Below, one piece after another: positions 1 through 6,416 of a stretch of DNA of 15,748 nt (the stretch's first letter is position 1; the number at the start of each line of letters is the position of its first letter). The notes below the pieces were generated by a model. That model ran no database searches. It saw only the letters and a list, made by a program, of their open reading frames with translations, and was not told where the DNA came from. The translations under genes and the position numbers were made by a program. This stretch comes from Tannerella sp. (GTDB lineage: Bacteria; Bacteroidota; Bacteroidia; Bacteroidales; Tannerellaceae), in assembly GCA_031277235.1 (NCBI GenBank), contig JAITMT010000163.1, positions 1 to 15,748 of the forward strand, in the 5' to 3' direction.

Positions 1-12
1 TAATCTAAATCT

Positions 13-1101
13 ATGGAAGACAGTAAGTTAACAGTTTACGAAGAATGCCTGTATAAAGGCGTTTCAAGGCGTGATTTCCTGAAATTCTGCACCTTCATGG
101 CAGCCTATCTGGGCGTGGAATCAACAGGAGTAGCGCAAGTTGTCAAAGCATTGGAAACCAAACCGCGATTGCCGATCATTTGGTTACACTTGCAGGAATG
201 CACATGTTGCAGCGAATCGTTCATTCGCTCATCACACCCTATTGTTGCCGATTTGTTATTCGACCAGATTTCGCTTGACTACACCGAAACGCTCATGGCG
301 GCTTCGGGCGAAAGCGCGGAAAAGTGTATGCACGACACGATGGAAAAATACAAGGGCGAATATATCCTGATGATTGAAGGCTCCGTGCCGACTAAAAATG
401 AGGCGTACTGCTGCATAGGCGGGAAAAGCGCGCTGCAAATCGTGGAAGAAGCGGCTGAACACGCCAAAGCCGTCGTTGCGTGGGGCAACTGTGCATCAGC
501 GGGTTGCGTGCAGGCAGCCTATCCCAATCCCACGGGCGCAAAGCCGGCGCATCGCATCATCAACGGAAAAACGGTCATCAACGTACAGGGCTGTCCGCCG
601 ATTGCGGAAGTAATGGCAGGCGTGGTGGTACATCTGCTTACGTTCGGCACGATCCCGCAATTAGACAGTCTGGGACGTCCGAAAGCCTTTTATTCGCGCC
701 GCGTTCACGATACGTGCTACCGTCGCGCCAATTTCGATGCAGGCTTGTTTGTGGAAAGTTTCGACGACGAAAACGCCAAGAAGGGATACTGCCTGTACAA
801 AGTGGGCTGCAAAGGTCCGAGCACGTACAATTCCTGCGGCATCATCAAATGGAACGAAGGCACGAGCTATCCGATTCAAAGCGGGCATCCGTGTCTGGGT
901 TGCAGCGAAGAAGGATTCTGGGATAAAGGTCCCTTCTACAAACGGCTACCGGATATTCACGCCTTCGGCATCGAAGCCACAGCCGACGACATCGGTCTGG
1001 TGGTGGGAGCAGCAGCCGTCGTGGGCGCTACCGCACACGCGATTGCCACGAACATACGGAAGAAGAAACTTATCGAAAACGAAGAAACGGTGGACGCCTA
1101 A
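13..1101 (+). CDS. hyaA: [NiFe] hydrogenase small subunit, group 1, predicted oxygen-tolerant type
   Basis: Electron-transfer subunit of a membrane-bound uptake hydrogenase that carries electrons from the NiFe site through three Fe-S clusters to a cytochrome b. The N-terminus has a twin-arginine signal (SRRDFLKF, residues 18-25), so the folded dimer is exported by TAT. Proximal-cluster cysteines are C63, C65, C66 (ECTCCSES), C160, C165 (WGNCASAGC) and C194 (QGCPP). This six-cysteine set matches E. coli Hyd-1; ordinary enzymes have glycine in place of C65 and C165. The distal cluster is H232, C235, C260, C266. The medial [3Fe-4S] cluster is C275, C294, C297, with P287 in the fourth position. 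A hydrophobic helix at about residues 325-348 followed by RKKK anchors the C-terminus. Length (362) is normal for the family. It is the first gene of a hyaABC operon with 33 bases to hyaB. Only 12 bases precede the start, so upstream signals are not visible. Confidence 0.97.
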   Translation: MEDSKLTVYEECLYKGVSRRDFLKFCTFMAAYLGVESTGVAQVVKALETKPRLPIIWLHLQECTCCSESFIRSSHPIVADLLFDQISLDYTETLMAASGESAEKCMHDTMEKYKGEYILMIEGSVPTKNEAYCCIGGKSALQIVEEAAEHAKAVVAWGNCASAGCVQAAYPNPTGAKPAHRIINGKTVINVQGCPPIAEVMAGVVVHLLTFGTIPQLDSLGRPKAFYSRRVHDTCYRRANFDAGLFVESFDDENAKKGYCLYKVGCKGPSTYNSCGIIKWNEGTSYPIQSGHPCLGCSEEGFWDKGPFYKRLPDIHAFGIEATADDIGLVVGAAAVVGATAHAIATNIRKKKLIENEETVDA

Positions 1102-1134
1102 TCTTCAAATCCTCAAATTTTTAAATAAGAAATT

Positions 1135-2856
1135 ATGGCTGAAAGAATAGTAGTAGATCCTATCACTCGCATTGAGGGACATCTCAGAATAGAAGCGGAA
1201 ATAGAAAACGGCGTCATCAAGGACGCTTACAGTTCGGGAACGATGGTGCGCGGCATCGAAAACATTTTAAAAGACCGCGACCCGCGCGATGTGTGGGCTT
1301 TTGTGGGGCGCGTTTGCGGCGTTTGTACTTCGACGCACTCGCTCACTTCGGTGCGCACCGTTGAAAATGCGCTCGGAATCACGGTGCCGCCCAACGCCGA
1401 ATTAGTGCGCAATATCATGTCCACCGTGCTTTACATGCACGACCACGTGGTACATTTTTACCATTTGCACGCATTGGACTGGGTGGACGTCGTTTCGGCG
1501 CTCAAAGCCGATCCTGCCGCAGCGTCGGCTGCCGCACAATCCATTTCGCCCTGGGCGAAAAATTCGACCCAGCATTTCAAAACCGTACAGGACAGGGTGA
1601 AAAAGTTCGTCGAAAGCGGTCAGTTGGGCATTTTTGCCAACGGCTACTGGGGACATCCGGCTTACAAACTGACGCCCGAACAAAATCTCGTGGCGGTGGC
1701 GCATTATCTGGACGCGCTCGAATGGCAAAAGGAAATCGTAAAGGTTCAGGCGGTTTTCGGCGGTAAAAATCCCCATCCCAACTATCTGGTTGGCGGTATG
1801 CCTGCCAGCATCAATCTGGAGGAAGCCAACGCCATCAACGCCGAAAGACTGGCTTTTGTACGCAAAAAACTCGAAGATGCAAAGCAGTTTGTAAATGAAG
1901 TGTATGTGCCTGATTTATTGCTGATTGGAGGCGTCTATAAAGACGAATGGAGCAAAATCGGCGGCGGATTGAGCAATTATCTGGCTTACGGCGATTTCCC
2001 GACGCAGGGATACAACAATCCCGACAGCATGGCAATGCCGCGCGGAATCATTCTCGACCGCGATTTAAGCAAGGTGCACCCGATTGACGCCAACTCGCCC
2101 GAAGAAATTCAGGAATACATTTACCGTTCGTGGTATGACTATTCCAAGGGAAACGAAGCCGGTTTGCATCCGTTTGACGGCGAAACCAATTTGAACTATA
2201 CGGGACCGAAACCGCCTTACAGTCAGTTGGATGTGGAAGATAAATACAGCTGGATAAAAACGCCGCGCTGGAAAGACAAACCGATGGAGGTCGGTCCGCT
2301 GGCGCGTATGCTGGTGGCTTACGCCGCAGGTAAAGAGCCGCAAAAGACGTTGATTGACAATACGTTGAAAGCGCTTGACGCACCGGCTACAGCCCTGTTT
2401 TCGACACTCGGCAGAACGGCTGCACGCGGTCTGGAATCGAAACTGTGCGCCGACTGGGCGTTGGAATTTTTCGACCAACTGGTTGCCAACATCAAAGCGG
2501 GCGACACGCGCATGGCGAATACGGAAAAATGGGACGAGAGTTCGTGGGAAAAGGAAGCAAAAGGCATTGGACTCGTGGAAGCGCCGCGCGGAGCGTTGGC
2601 TCACTTTGCAGTCATTGAAAATAAGAGAGTTAAGAATTATCAGTTAGTGGTTCCGACGACCTGGAACGCCTCGCCGCGCGACAAAAACGGCGAGCGGTCA
2701 GCCTATGAAGCCTCGCTCGTAGGCACGCCCATACACGATCCGAAACAGCCGCTCGAAATTCTGCGCACCATTCACTCTTTCGACCCCTGCCTCGCCTGCG
2801 CCGTGCATCTCTACGACGAAGACGGCGATTATGTGCATCAGATGGATACTTTCTAA
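1135..2856 (+). CDS. hyaB: [NiFe] hydrogenase large (catalytic) subunit
   Basis: Catalytic subunit that binds the NiFe(CN)2CO centre and splits H2 at the periplasmic face. Both nickel-binding motifs are intact: RVCGVCTSTH (C61 and C64) near the N-terminus and DPCLACAVH (C552 and C555) near the C-terminus. RIEGH at residues 12-16 carries the conserved glutamate expected in the proton path. After H558 there are exactly 15 residues (LYDEDGDYVHQMDTF), the peptide a HyaD/HybD-type protease removes once nickel is inserted; such a protease is encoded at 3991-4443. The subunit has no signal peptide, as expected for a protein carried through TAT by the small subunit. Length (573) is typical. It lies 33 bases after hyaA and 18 before hyaC, so the three are probably co-transcribed. 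Confidence 0.98.
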   Translation: MAERIVVDPITRIEGHLRIEAEIENGVIKDAYSSGTMVRGIENILKDRDPRDVWAFVGRVCGVCTSTHSLTSVRTVENALGITVPPNAELVRNIMSTVLYMHDHVVHFYHLHALDWVDVVSALKADPAAASAAAQSISPWAKNSTQHFKTVQDRVKKFVESGQLGIFANGYWGHPAYKLTPEQNLVAVAHYLDALEWQKEIVKVQAVFGGKNPHPNYLVGGMPASINLEEANAINAERLAFVRKKLEDAKQFVNEVYVPDLLLIGGVYKDEWSKIGGGLSNYLAYGDFPTQGYNNPDSMAMPRGIILDRDLSKVHPIDANSPEEIQEYIYRSWYDYSKGNEAGLHPFDGETNLNYTGPKPPYSQLDVEDKYSWIKTPRWKDKPMEVGPLARMLVAYAAGKEPQKTLIDNTLKALDAPATALFSTLGRTAARGLESKLCADWALEFFDQLVANIKAGDTRMANTEKWDESSWEKEAKGIGLVEAPRGALAHFAVIENKRVKNYQLVVPTTWNASPRDKNGERSAYEASLVGTPIHDPKQPLEILRTIHSFDPCLACAVHLYDEDGDYVHQMDTF

Positions 2857-2874
2857 AATTAAATACCTTTTTTT

Positions 2875-3582
2875 ATGAAAAGTAGAAGTCAACATTTAAG
2901 AGAAGTCTATGTGTGGGAGTTGCCCGTGCGGTTCTATCACTGGGTGAATGCGCTTTGTATCGTACTTCTTTGCATCACGGGATTTTGCATCGCATACCCT
3001 CCCGCCATCATGCAAAGTACGGAGGCTTCGTTCTCTTACTGGTTTGGAATTGTGCGTTTTACCCATTTCGTAACGGCTTTCATTTTCTTTTTCAACTTTC
3101 TGTTCCGCATTTACTGGGGGTTTGTCGGCAACCGGTTTGCCAACTGGAAAAACTTTATTCCGCTCACCAAAAAGCAGTGGCAGGAGTTGTGGGAAGTGGT
3201 GAAAGTAGATGTTTTCATGATCAAAAACAAGCCGGTGGACAGTATCGGACACAACACGCTGGCGAGCCTGACGTATTTTTTGCTGTTTCTCGCCTTTTTG
3301 CTGCAATGTGTTACGGGTTTCGGAATGTATGCCAAAATGAGTACGTCGTTCCTGCCGAAACTGTTTGCGTGGATTGTGCCGTTACTGGGTGGAGATCTGG
3401 CAGTCAGGAATTTGCATCATATTTTGATGTGGTTTTTCATCATCTTTTCCATCGCGCACGTTTATCTCGTCGCATACCACGATTATATCGAGCGACGCGG
3501 CATAACATCCTCCATGATAGGCGGTTGGAAATTTATCGAAGAAGGAGCCGCCGCCAAGGAAGAGCAGGAAGAAAAAGGGTGA
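2875..3582 (+). CDS. hyaC: Ni/Fe-hydrogenase b-type cytochrome subunit
   Basis: Di-haem membrane cytochrome that accepts electrons from the small subunit and passes them to the quinone pool. Four membrane helices are visible at about residues 22-41, 57-83, 128-151 and 181-204. Candidate haem-ligand histidines are H22 (RFYHW), H64 (RFTHF), H181/H182 (NLHHILMW), and H195/H202 (AHVYLVAYHDY), in the arrangement of the HyaC/HupC family. The charged C-terminus (EEGAAAKEEQEEKG) should be cytoplasmic. The length of 235 is normal. The gene closes the hyaABC operon and is followed within about 20 bases by a strong terminator. It supports a respiratory uptake role rather than a soluble or bidirectional enzyme. 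Confidence 0.96.
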   Translation: MKSRSQHLREVYVWELPVRFYHWVNALCIVLLCITGFCIAYPPAIMQSTEASFSYWFGIVRFTHFVTAFIFFFNFLFRIYWGFVGNRFANWKNFIPLTKKQWQELWEVVKVDVFMIKNKPVDSIGHNTLASLTYFLLFLAFLLQCVTGFGMYAKMSTSFLPKLFAWIVPLLGGDLAVRNLHHILMWFFIIFSIAHVYLVAYHDYIERRGITSSMIGGWKFIEEGAAAKEEQEEKG

Positions 3583-3602
3583 GAAAGTCCCTGTTTGAAA
3601 CA

Positions 3603-3635
3603 AAAAGCGGGAATCTTTCCCGCTTTTGTTTTTTT
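3603..3635 (+). terminator. Rho-independent terminator of the hyaABC operon
   Basis: Perfect 11-bp stem (AAAAGCGGGAA / TTCCCGCTTTT) with a TCT loop, followed by G and seven T. It lies 21 bases after the hyaC stop. The adenines at its left edge could also let it end transcription of the convergent small gene at 3650-3871. Confidence 0.93.
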
Positions 3636-3649
3636 CATTCTATTGTTTT

Positions 3650-3871
3650 TTAAGTCTTTACAAACTTATTCCTGTTTTGCGGCTTGTTTAGTACAAAAAG
3701 TTTTATTCCGTAATAAATCAAAGTACCCAAAAAAGGAAATAATACAACCAAAAAGTAGAAATACGGTTTATTCCTCTTTTCGATATACCGGTTTTTCCCG
3801 ATGTCCACAATTCCCATAATTATGGCAATCACAGGCAATGCAACAAAGAAAATGATAAGCGCTGTTTCCAT
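3650..3871 (-). CDS. Small two-helix membrane protein, PLDc_N-like
   Basis: A 73-residue protein with two membrane helices: METALIIFFVALPVIAIIMG at the start, then a basic stretch (GKNRYIEKRNKPY), then YFLVVLFPFLGTLIYYGIKL. The second helix with its FPFLGTLIYY pattern resembles the PLDc_N family of small membrane proteins; no catalytic function is evident. I chose the ATG at 3871, not the upstream in-frame TTG at 3898, because a Bacteroidetes -7 element (TACTTTTG) overlaps the longer version. It is inverted between hyaC and hyaD, converges on the hyaC terminator, and is divergent from hyaD. Whether it has any part in hydrogenase function is unknown. Confidence 0.75.
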   Translation of the reverse strand: METALIIFFVALPVIAIIMGIVDIGKNRYIEKRNKPYFYFLVVLFPFLGTLIYYGIKLFVLNKPQNRNKFVKT

Positions 3872-3895
3872 ATTTTTACAAGTTAAATGATGATG

Positions 3896-3903
3896 CAAAA
3901 GTA
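3896..3903 (-). promoter_or_regulatory. Bacteroidetes -7 element for the small membrane-protein gene
   Basis: On the minus strand this reads TACTTTTG, a match to TAnnTTTG, 24 bases before the ATG at 3871. No clear TTG is seen at -33, so it may be weak. It sets the translation start at 3871. Confidence 0.55.
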
Positions 3904-3942
3904 ATCAATAAAATCATATTTCCTCTATTTTTATGGAAAAAA

Positions 3943-3972
3943 TTCATTTTCGGGAAAAAACGGTTATCTTTG
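3943..3972 (+). promoter_or_regulatory. Bacteroidetes promoter for hyaD
   Basis: TATCTTTG at 3965-3972 is a perfect TAnnTTTG match, with an imperfect -33 (TTC, 3943-3945) at a 19-base spacing. It indicates that hyaD is transcribed separately from hyaABC. It also excludes the alternative TTG start at 3970, which lies inside the promoter. Confidence 0.7.
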
Positions 3973-3990
3973 CCAAAGAAACTTATAGCA

Positions 3991-4443
3991 ATGATTCAAA
4001 TGAAACAAACGCTGATTTTAGGCGTAGGAAATATTATACTCGGAGATGAAGGAGTTGGTATTCACGTTATTCAGGAACTTGAAAAGGAATCCTTGCCGCC
4101 GGATGTTGATTTGTTGGACGGTGGCACGGGCGGTTTTCACCTGGTTAGCCGACTGGTGGAATACGGACGCATCATTATGATTGACGCGACGCTCGACAGC
4201 CATCCGCCGGGAACTGTCCGGGTGATACGACCGCGCTACGCCGCCGATTTTCCGCCGCTGATGAGCGCCCATGAAATCGGCTTGCGCGACATGCTCGCCG
4301 TGATGCAACTTACGGACGACTTGCCCGAAATACACCTGATCGTCGTTTCCGTGAAAAATATCAATGACGTAACAATGGAACTTTCGCCCGAAATTGCGGC
4401 TGCAATCCCGGAAGTTATTCGGGTTTTGAGAGGGATTTTGTAA
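3991..4443 (+). CDS. hyaD: Hydrogenase maturation protease (HyaD/HybD family)
   Basis: Nickel-dependent endopeptidase that removes the C-terminal peptide of the large subunit after the NiFe centre is assembled. It begins with the family signature LILGVGNIILGDEGVG and continues with LLDGGTGG. Counting from the ATG at 3991, the predicted nickel ligands are E20 (in GDEG), D65 (MIDAT) and H94 (SAHEIGL), matching E16, D62 and H93 of E. coli HybD. At 150 residues it is closer in length to HybD than to E. coli HyaD (about 195). An ATG at 4000 is an equally plausible start. Its promoter is internal to the locus, so expression may be uncoupled from hyaABC. Its expected substrate is the 15-residue tail of the HyaB protein. 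No hypABCDEF genes are seen in the window. Confidence 0.94.
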   Translation: MIQMKQTLILGVGNIILGDEGVGIHVIQELEKESLPPDVDLLDGGTGGFHLVSRLVEYGRIIMIDATLDSHPPGTVRVIRPRYAADFPPLMSAHEIGLRDMLAVMQLTDDLPEIHLIVVSVKNINDVTMELSPEIAAAIPEVIRVLRGIL

Positions 4444-4565
4444 AGAGCGCTTCTAAAAACTACATTTTTCTGTCAATGCGAACTGCGGGAATATTGATAT
4501 GGCATGAATTGCTTTGGACCATTACCCCCACAATGATGTTTACGGAGGGTTTTTAGAAGTGCTCT
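4444..4565. mobile_element. MITE-like element, 17-bp terminal inverted repeats
   Basis: Left end AGAGCGCTTCTAAAAAC (4444-4460) and right end GTTTTTAGAAGTGCTCT (4549-4565) are inverted copies with one mismatch, 122 bp in all. The left end abuts the hyaD stop codon. A clean target duplication is not evident; only short TAA-like flanks are seen. On the minus strand the interior reads as an open frame that ends NIPAVRIDRKM and then stops just before the inverted repeat, as the last codons of a transposase would. This suggests an internally deleted insertion sequence. Confidence 0.55.
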
Positions 4566-4710
4566 AACGTATCATTTTTGGCAATTCACCGGGCAATATG
4601 CAGTTGTCGCCGGGGGTTTGTACGATTGAATATCCGTTTCGAGTTATTTAAACTTTGTATCATATATTTTGTGTGTAATCAGCGCTCCACAATCTCCTTT
4701 TCCCACCCGA

Positions 4711-4776
4711 AACTGTAAAAGGATTATAAAATCCCGATAATAAAATCCCTGCGGATTTGCAGATCCGCAGGGACGG
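4711..4776. repeat. Double-hairpin dispersed repeat, copy A
   Basis: Two consecutive small palindromes (GGATT/AATCC, then CCTGCGGAT/ATCCGCAGG) joined by CCGATAATAAAA and ending GGGACGGA. A second copy lies at 15169-15232 with the same order and about nine in ten identical bases. This fits a REP-like interspersed palindromic family. The rest of 4566-4861 shows no gene. Confidence 0.75.
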
Positions 4777-4810
4777 AAGCATTTATATTTGACGACCATG
4801 ACTTCAACAT

Positions 4811-4840
4811 ATAATCAAGCAAAATCTTTGCCTTGATTAT
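4811..4840 (-). terminator. Hairpin downstream of the beta-propeller gene, possible terminator
   Basis: ATAATCAAG pairs with CTTGATTAT and the stem continues inward (CAAA/TTTG) with one bulged base. It lies 22 bases past the stop at 4862 on the minus strand. There is no T-run after it, so the terminator role is uncertain. Confidence 0.35.
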
Positions 4841-4861
4841 AAACCGTTTCTCTATTCTTTC

Positions 4862-6097
4862 TTATTTGAATTTAACAATCATCATCAAGCAGTTATCGTC
4901 TTCCGTGAAATTTTCAATGACGGGTCTCAGATTTTTGCCTGTTTCTGTCGGATGTTTGTCTATGAAATCTAAAATTTCTTCCCGTTTCCCGCAAATTTCA
5001 CCGGCATAAATCAGGGCAATCGCTTTGCCTTTGCTTTGAAAGTGCGGATTAAAACGTAAACCGGTTGCCATATCATCCACAAAATAAGCCATTTGCCTTG
5101 CTCCAAATCTATCTTCTTCAGCATTTTTATAATTCGTTCTGTGGAATTTGTTATTGTACTTATTATATACCTTATAATATGATTCAAATTCGCTGGACAT
5201 CTTGAAAACCATCATTGTATCCGATTCAAAAATAGCGGCGTCGGGTCTCGTCACGTAACTTAATATGTTCAGTTTCTTTCCCGAATGTCTTTTGAAAAAC
5301 CCTTTTAAATCGCCCGTAAGTTTCAATTCAGGTATGATGGAATCATTCCGTATCCCGAAAACAGTATCGTTTCCATACTCCAAATAATTGAAATACTGTC
5401 TGCTATCCCATAAGAAACTGTAATCCGGACTTAAAAATTCTGTCGAATTTCTATTCACAGGGGCAATATGATGGTGAAATATCTTTTTTTCTTTTCCGTC
5501 ACTGTCGGAGCAGATAAAAGATATATTGGAAAGTCCATCTAAATTGGATCGTCTGAAAAGAATCGTTGTACTGTCCAACAGACTTAATTGACTTGCATGA
5601 AATCTTTCGGAAAACTTCAAAGGGATTACCTGCAATAAGTTTCCTTCAAAATCGTAAACCATCATCCTTTCCCTTCTTACATCTAATGTGTACAATTTTC
5701 GAGACTGTTCATCCATCTGAATATTACTTAGTTGAATAAATTCTTTGGGTCCCTGCCCTCTTGTTCCGATACTTCTGATGAAATTGCCCCGGTTATCATA
5801 CATATAAATTTTGTATATCGTTGAAATGAAAATATATTCTGCGCCGACTTCAACGCTATAAATTTTCCAGAAATCATCAAGCGGAGGATCGTAGGCGACT
5901 TTTACAAATTCCATGCTGGAAATTATGGATGAAAGATGGTTGTCATACTCTTTGCAATCCGAGAACAGGTTTAAATCCTTAAATTGTACTTCACTTTTCA
6001 AAGAGTTTGTTTCCAAATCTTTTTGAGATTCTTGCCGGATGTATTTCTTTTCTCCTGTACATGAAGCGATCAAAAAAAACAATAACAGATTCTTCAT
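4862..6097 (-). CDS. 6-bladed beta-propeller lipoprotein
   Basis: Bacteroidetes 6-bladed beta-propeller family protein (BF3164-like). I start at the ATG at 6097, which gives a short lipoprotein signal MKNLLLFFLIASC with the lipobox cysteine at residue 13. The longer version begins with GTG at 6148 and buries the signal. Counting from the ATG, propeller-like blades start around residue 65 (FVKVAYDPPLDDFWKIYSV) and include IYMYDNRGNFIRSIGTRGQG, MMVYDFEGNLLQVI and later FGIRNDS. The GxGPxEF segment (GTRGQGPKEFIQL) is characteristic of the family. There is no catalytic motif. It should sit on a membrane facing the periplasm or outside, perhaps as a binding or scaffold protein. Length 411 fits the family. 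It is divergent from the TPR regulator gene, but no functional link can be shown. Confidence 0.85.
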   Translation of the reverse strand: MKNLLLFFLIASCTGEKKYIRQESQKDLETNSLKSEVQFKDLNLFSDCKEYDNHLSSIISSMEFVKVAYDPPLDDFWKIYSVEVGAEYIFISTIYKIYMYDNRGNFIRSIGTRGQGPKEFIQLSNIQMDEQSRKLYTLDVRRERMMVYDFEGNLLQVIPLKFSERFHASQLSLLDSTTILFRRSNLDGLSNISFICSDSDGKEKKIFHHHIAPVNRNSTEFLSPDYSFLWDSRQYFNYLEYGNDTVFGIRNDSIIPELKLTGDLKGFFKRHSGKKLNILSYVTRPDAAIFESDTMMVFKMSSEFESYYKVYNKYNNKFHRTNYKNAEEDRFGARQMAYFVDDMATGLRFNPHFQSKGKAIALIYAGEICGKREEILDFIDKHPTETGKNLRPVIENFTEDDNCLMMIVKFK

Positions 6098-6250
6098 ATT
6101 TAACTGAAATGAATAAAAAAATGAGGTTGTCGAGTTTTCTTTGACCACCCGGCAGTCCCGTTTATATGGGGCACTTCCAATAGAACTCTTTTTTCTTCTT
6201 GATTTTCACAAGGAGCCGAAGTGCGTTTAAAACTCCTTGAAAAATCACGG

Positions 6251-6280
6251 CAAAGATAATCATATTTTTTTGTTCTAAAA
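6251..6280 (-). promoter_or_regulatory. Promoter of the beta-propeller lipoprotein gene, with long leader
   Basis: On the minus strand TATCTTTG lies at 6251-6258, a perfect -7 match, with TTT in the -33 place 19 bases upstream. Transcription should start near 6244, leaving an untranslated leader of roughly 145 bases before the ATG at 6097. The leader contains a CAAGGAG/CTCCTTG hairpin. Confidence 0.6.
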
Positions 6281-6360
6281 ATTCTATCAATGAACGGGGT
6301 TTCACGGTTTTTTCAACAGTTAGCCACCACAAAAATAACCGGCTCCCTATTTTTATCCGT

Positions 6361-6393
6361 TTGTGTGTAATTGGCTATTTTATGCTAACTTTG
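6361..6393 (+). promoter_or_regulatory. Promoter of the TPR regulator gene
   Basis: TAACTTTG at 6386-6393 matches TAnnTTTG, and TTG at 6361-6363 lies 22 bases upstream, one base longer than the usual spacing. A start of transcription near 6400 agrees with translation starting at 6417 or 6423, and excludes the GTG at 6363. Confidence 0.65.
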
Positions 6394-6416
6394 CAGAGTC
6401 AAACATAAAATATCGT

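Noticed and set aside
2065..2604. 179-residue open frame on the minus strand inside hyaB
   Set aside because: It is antisense to a clearly conserved gene and has no recognisable domain; long antisense frames are common in GC-richer coding DNA.
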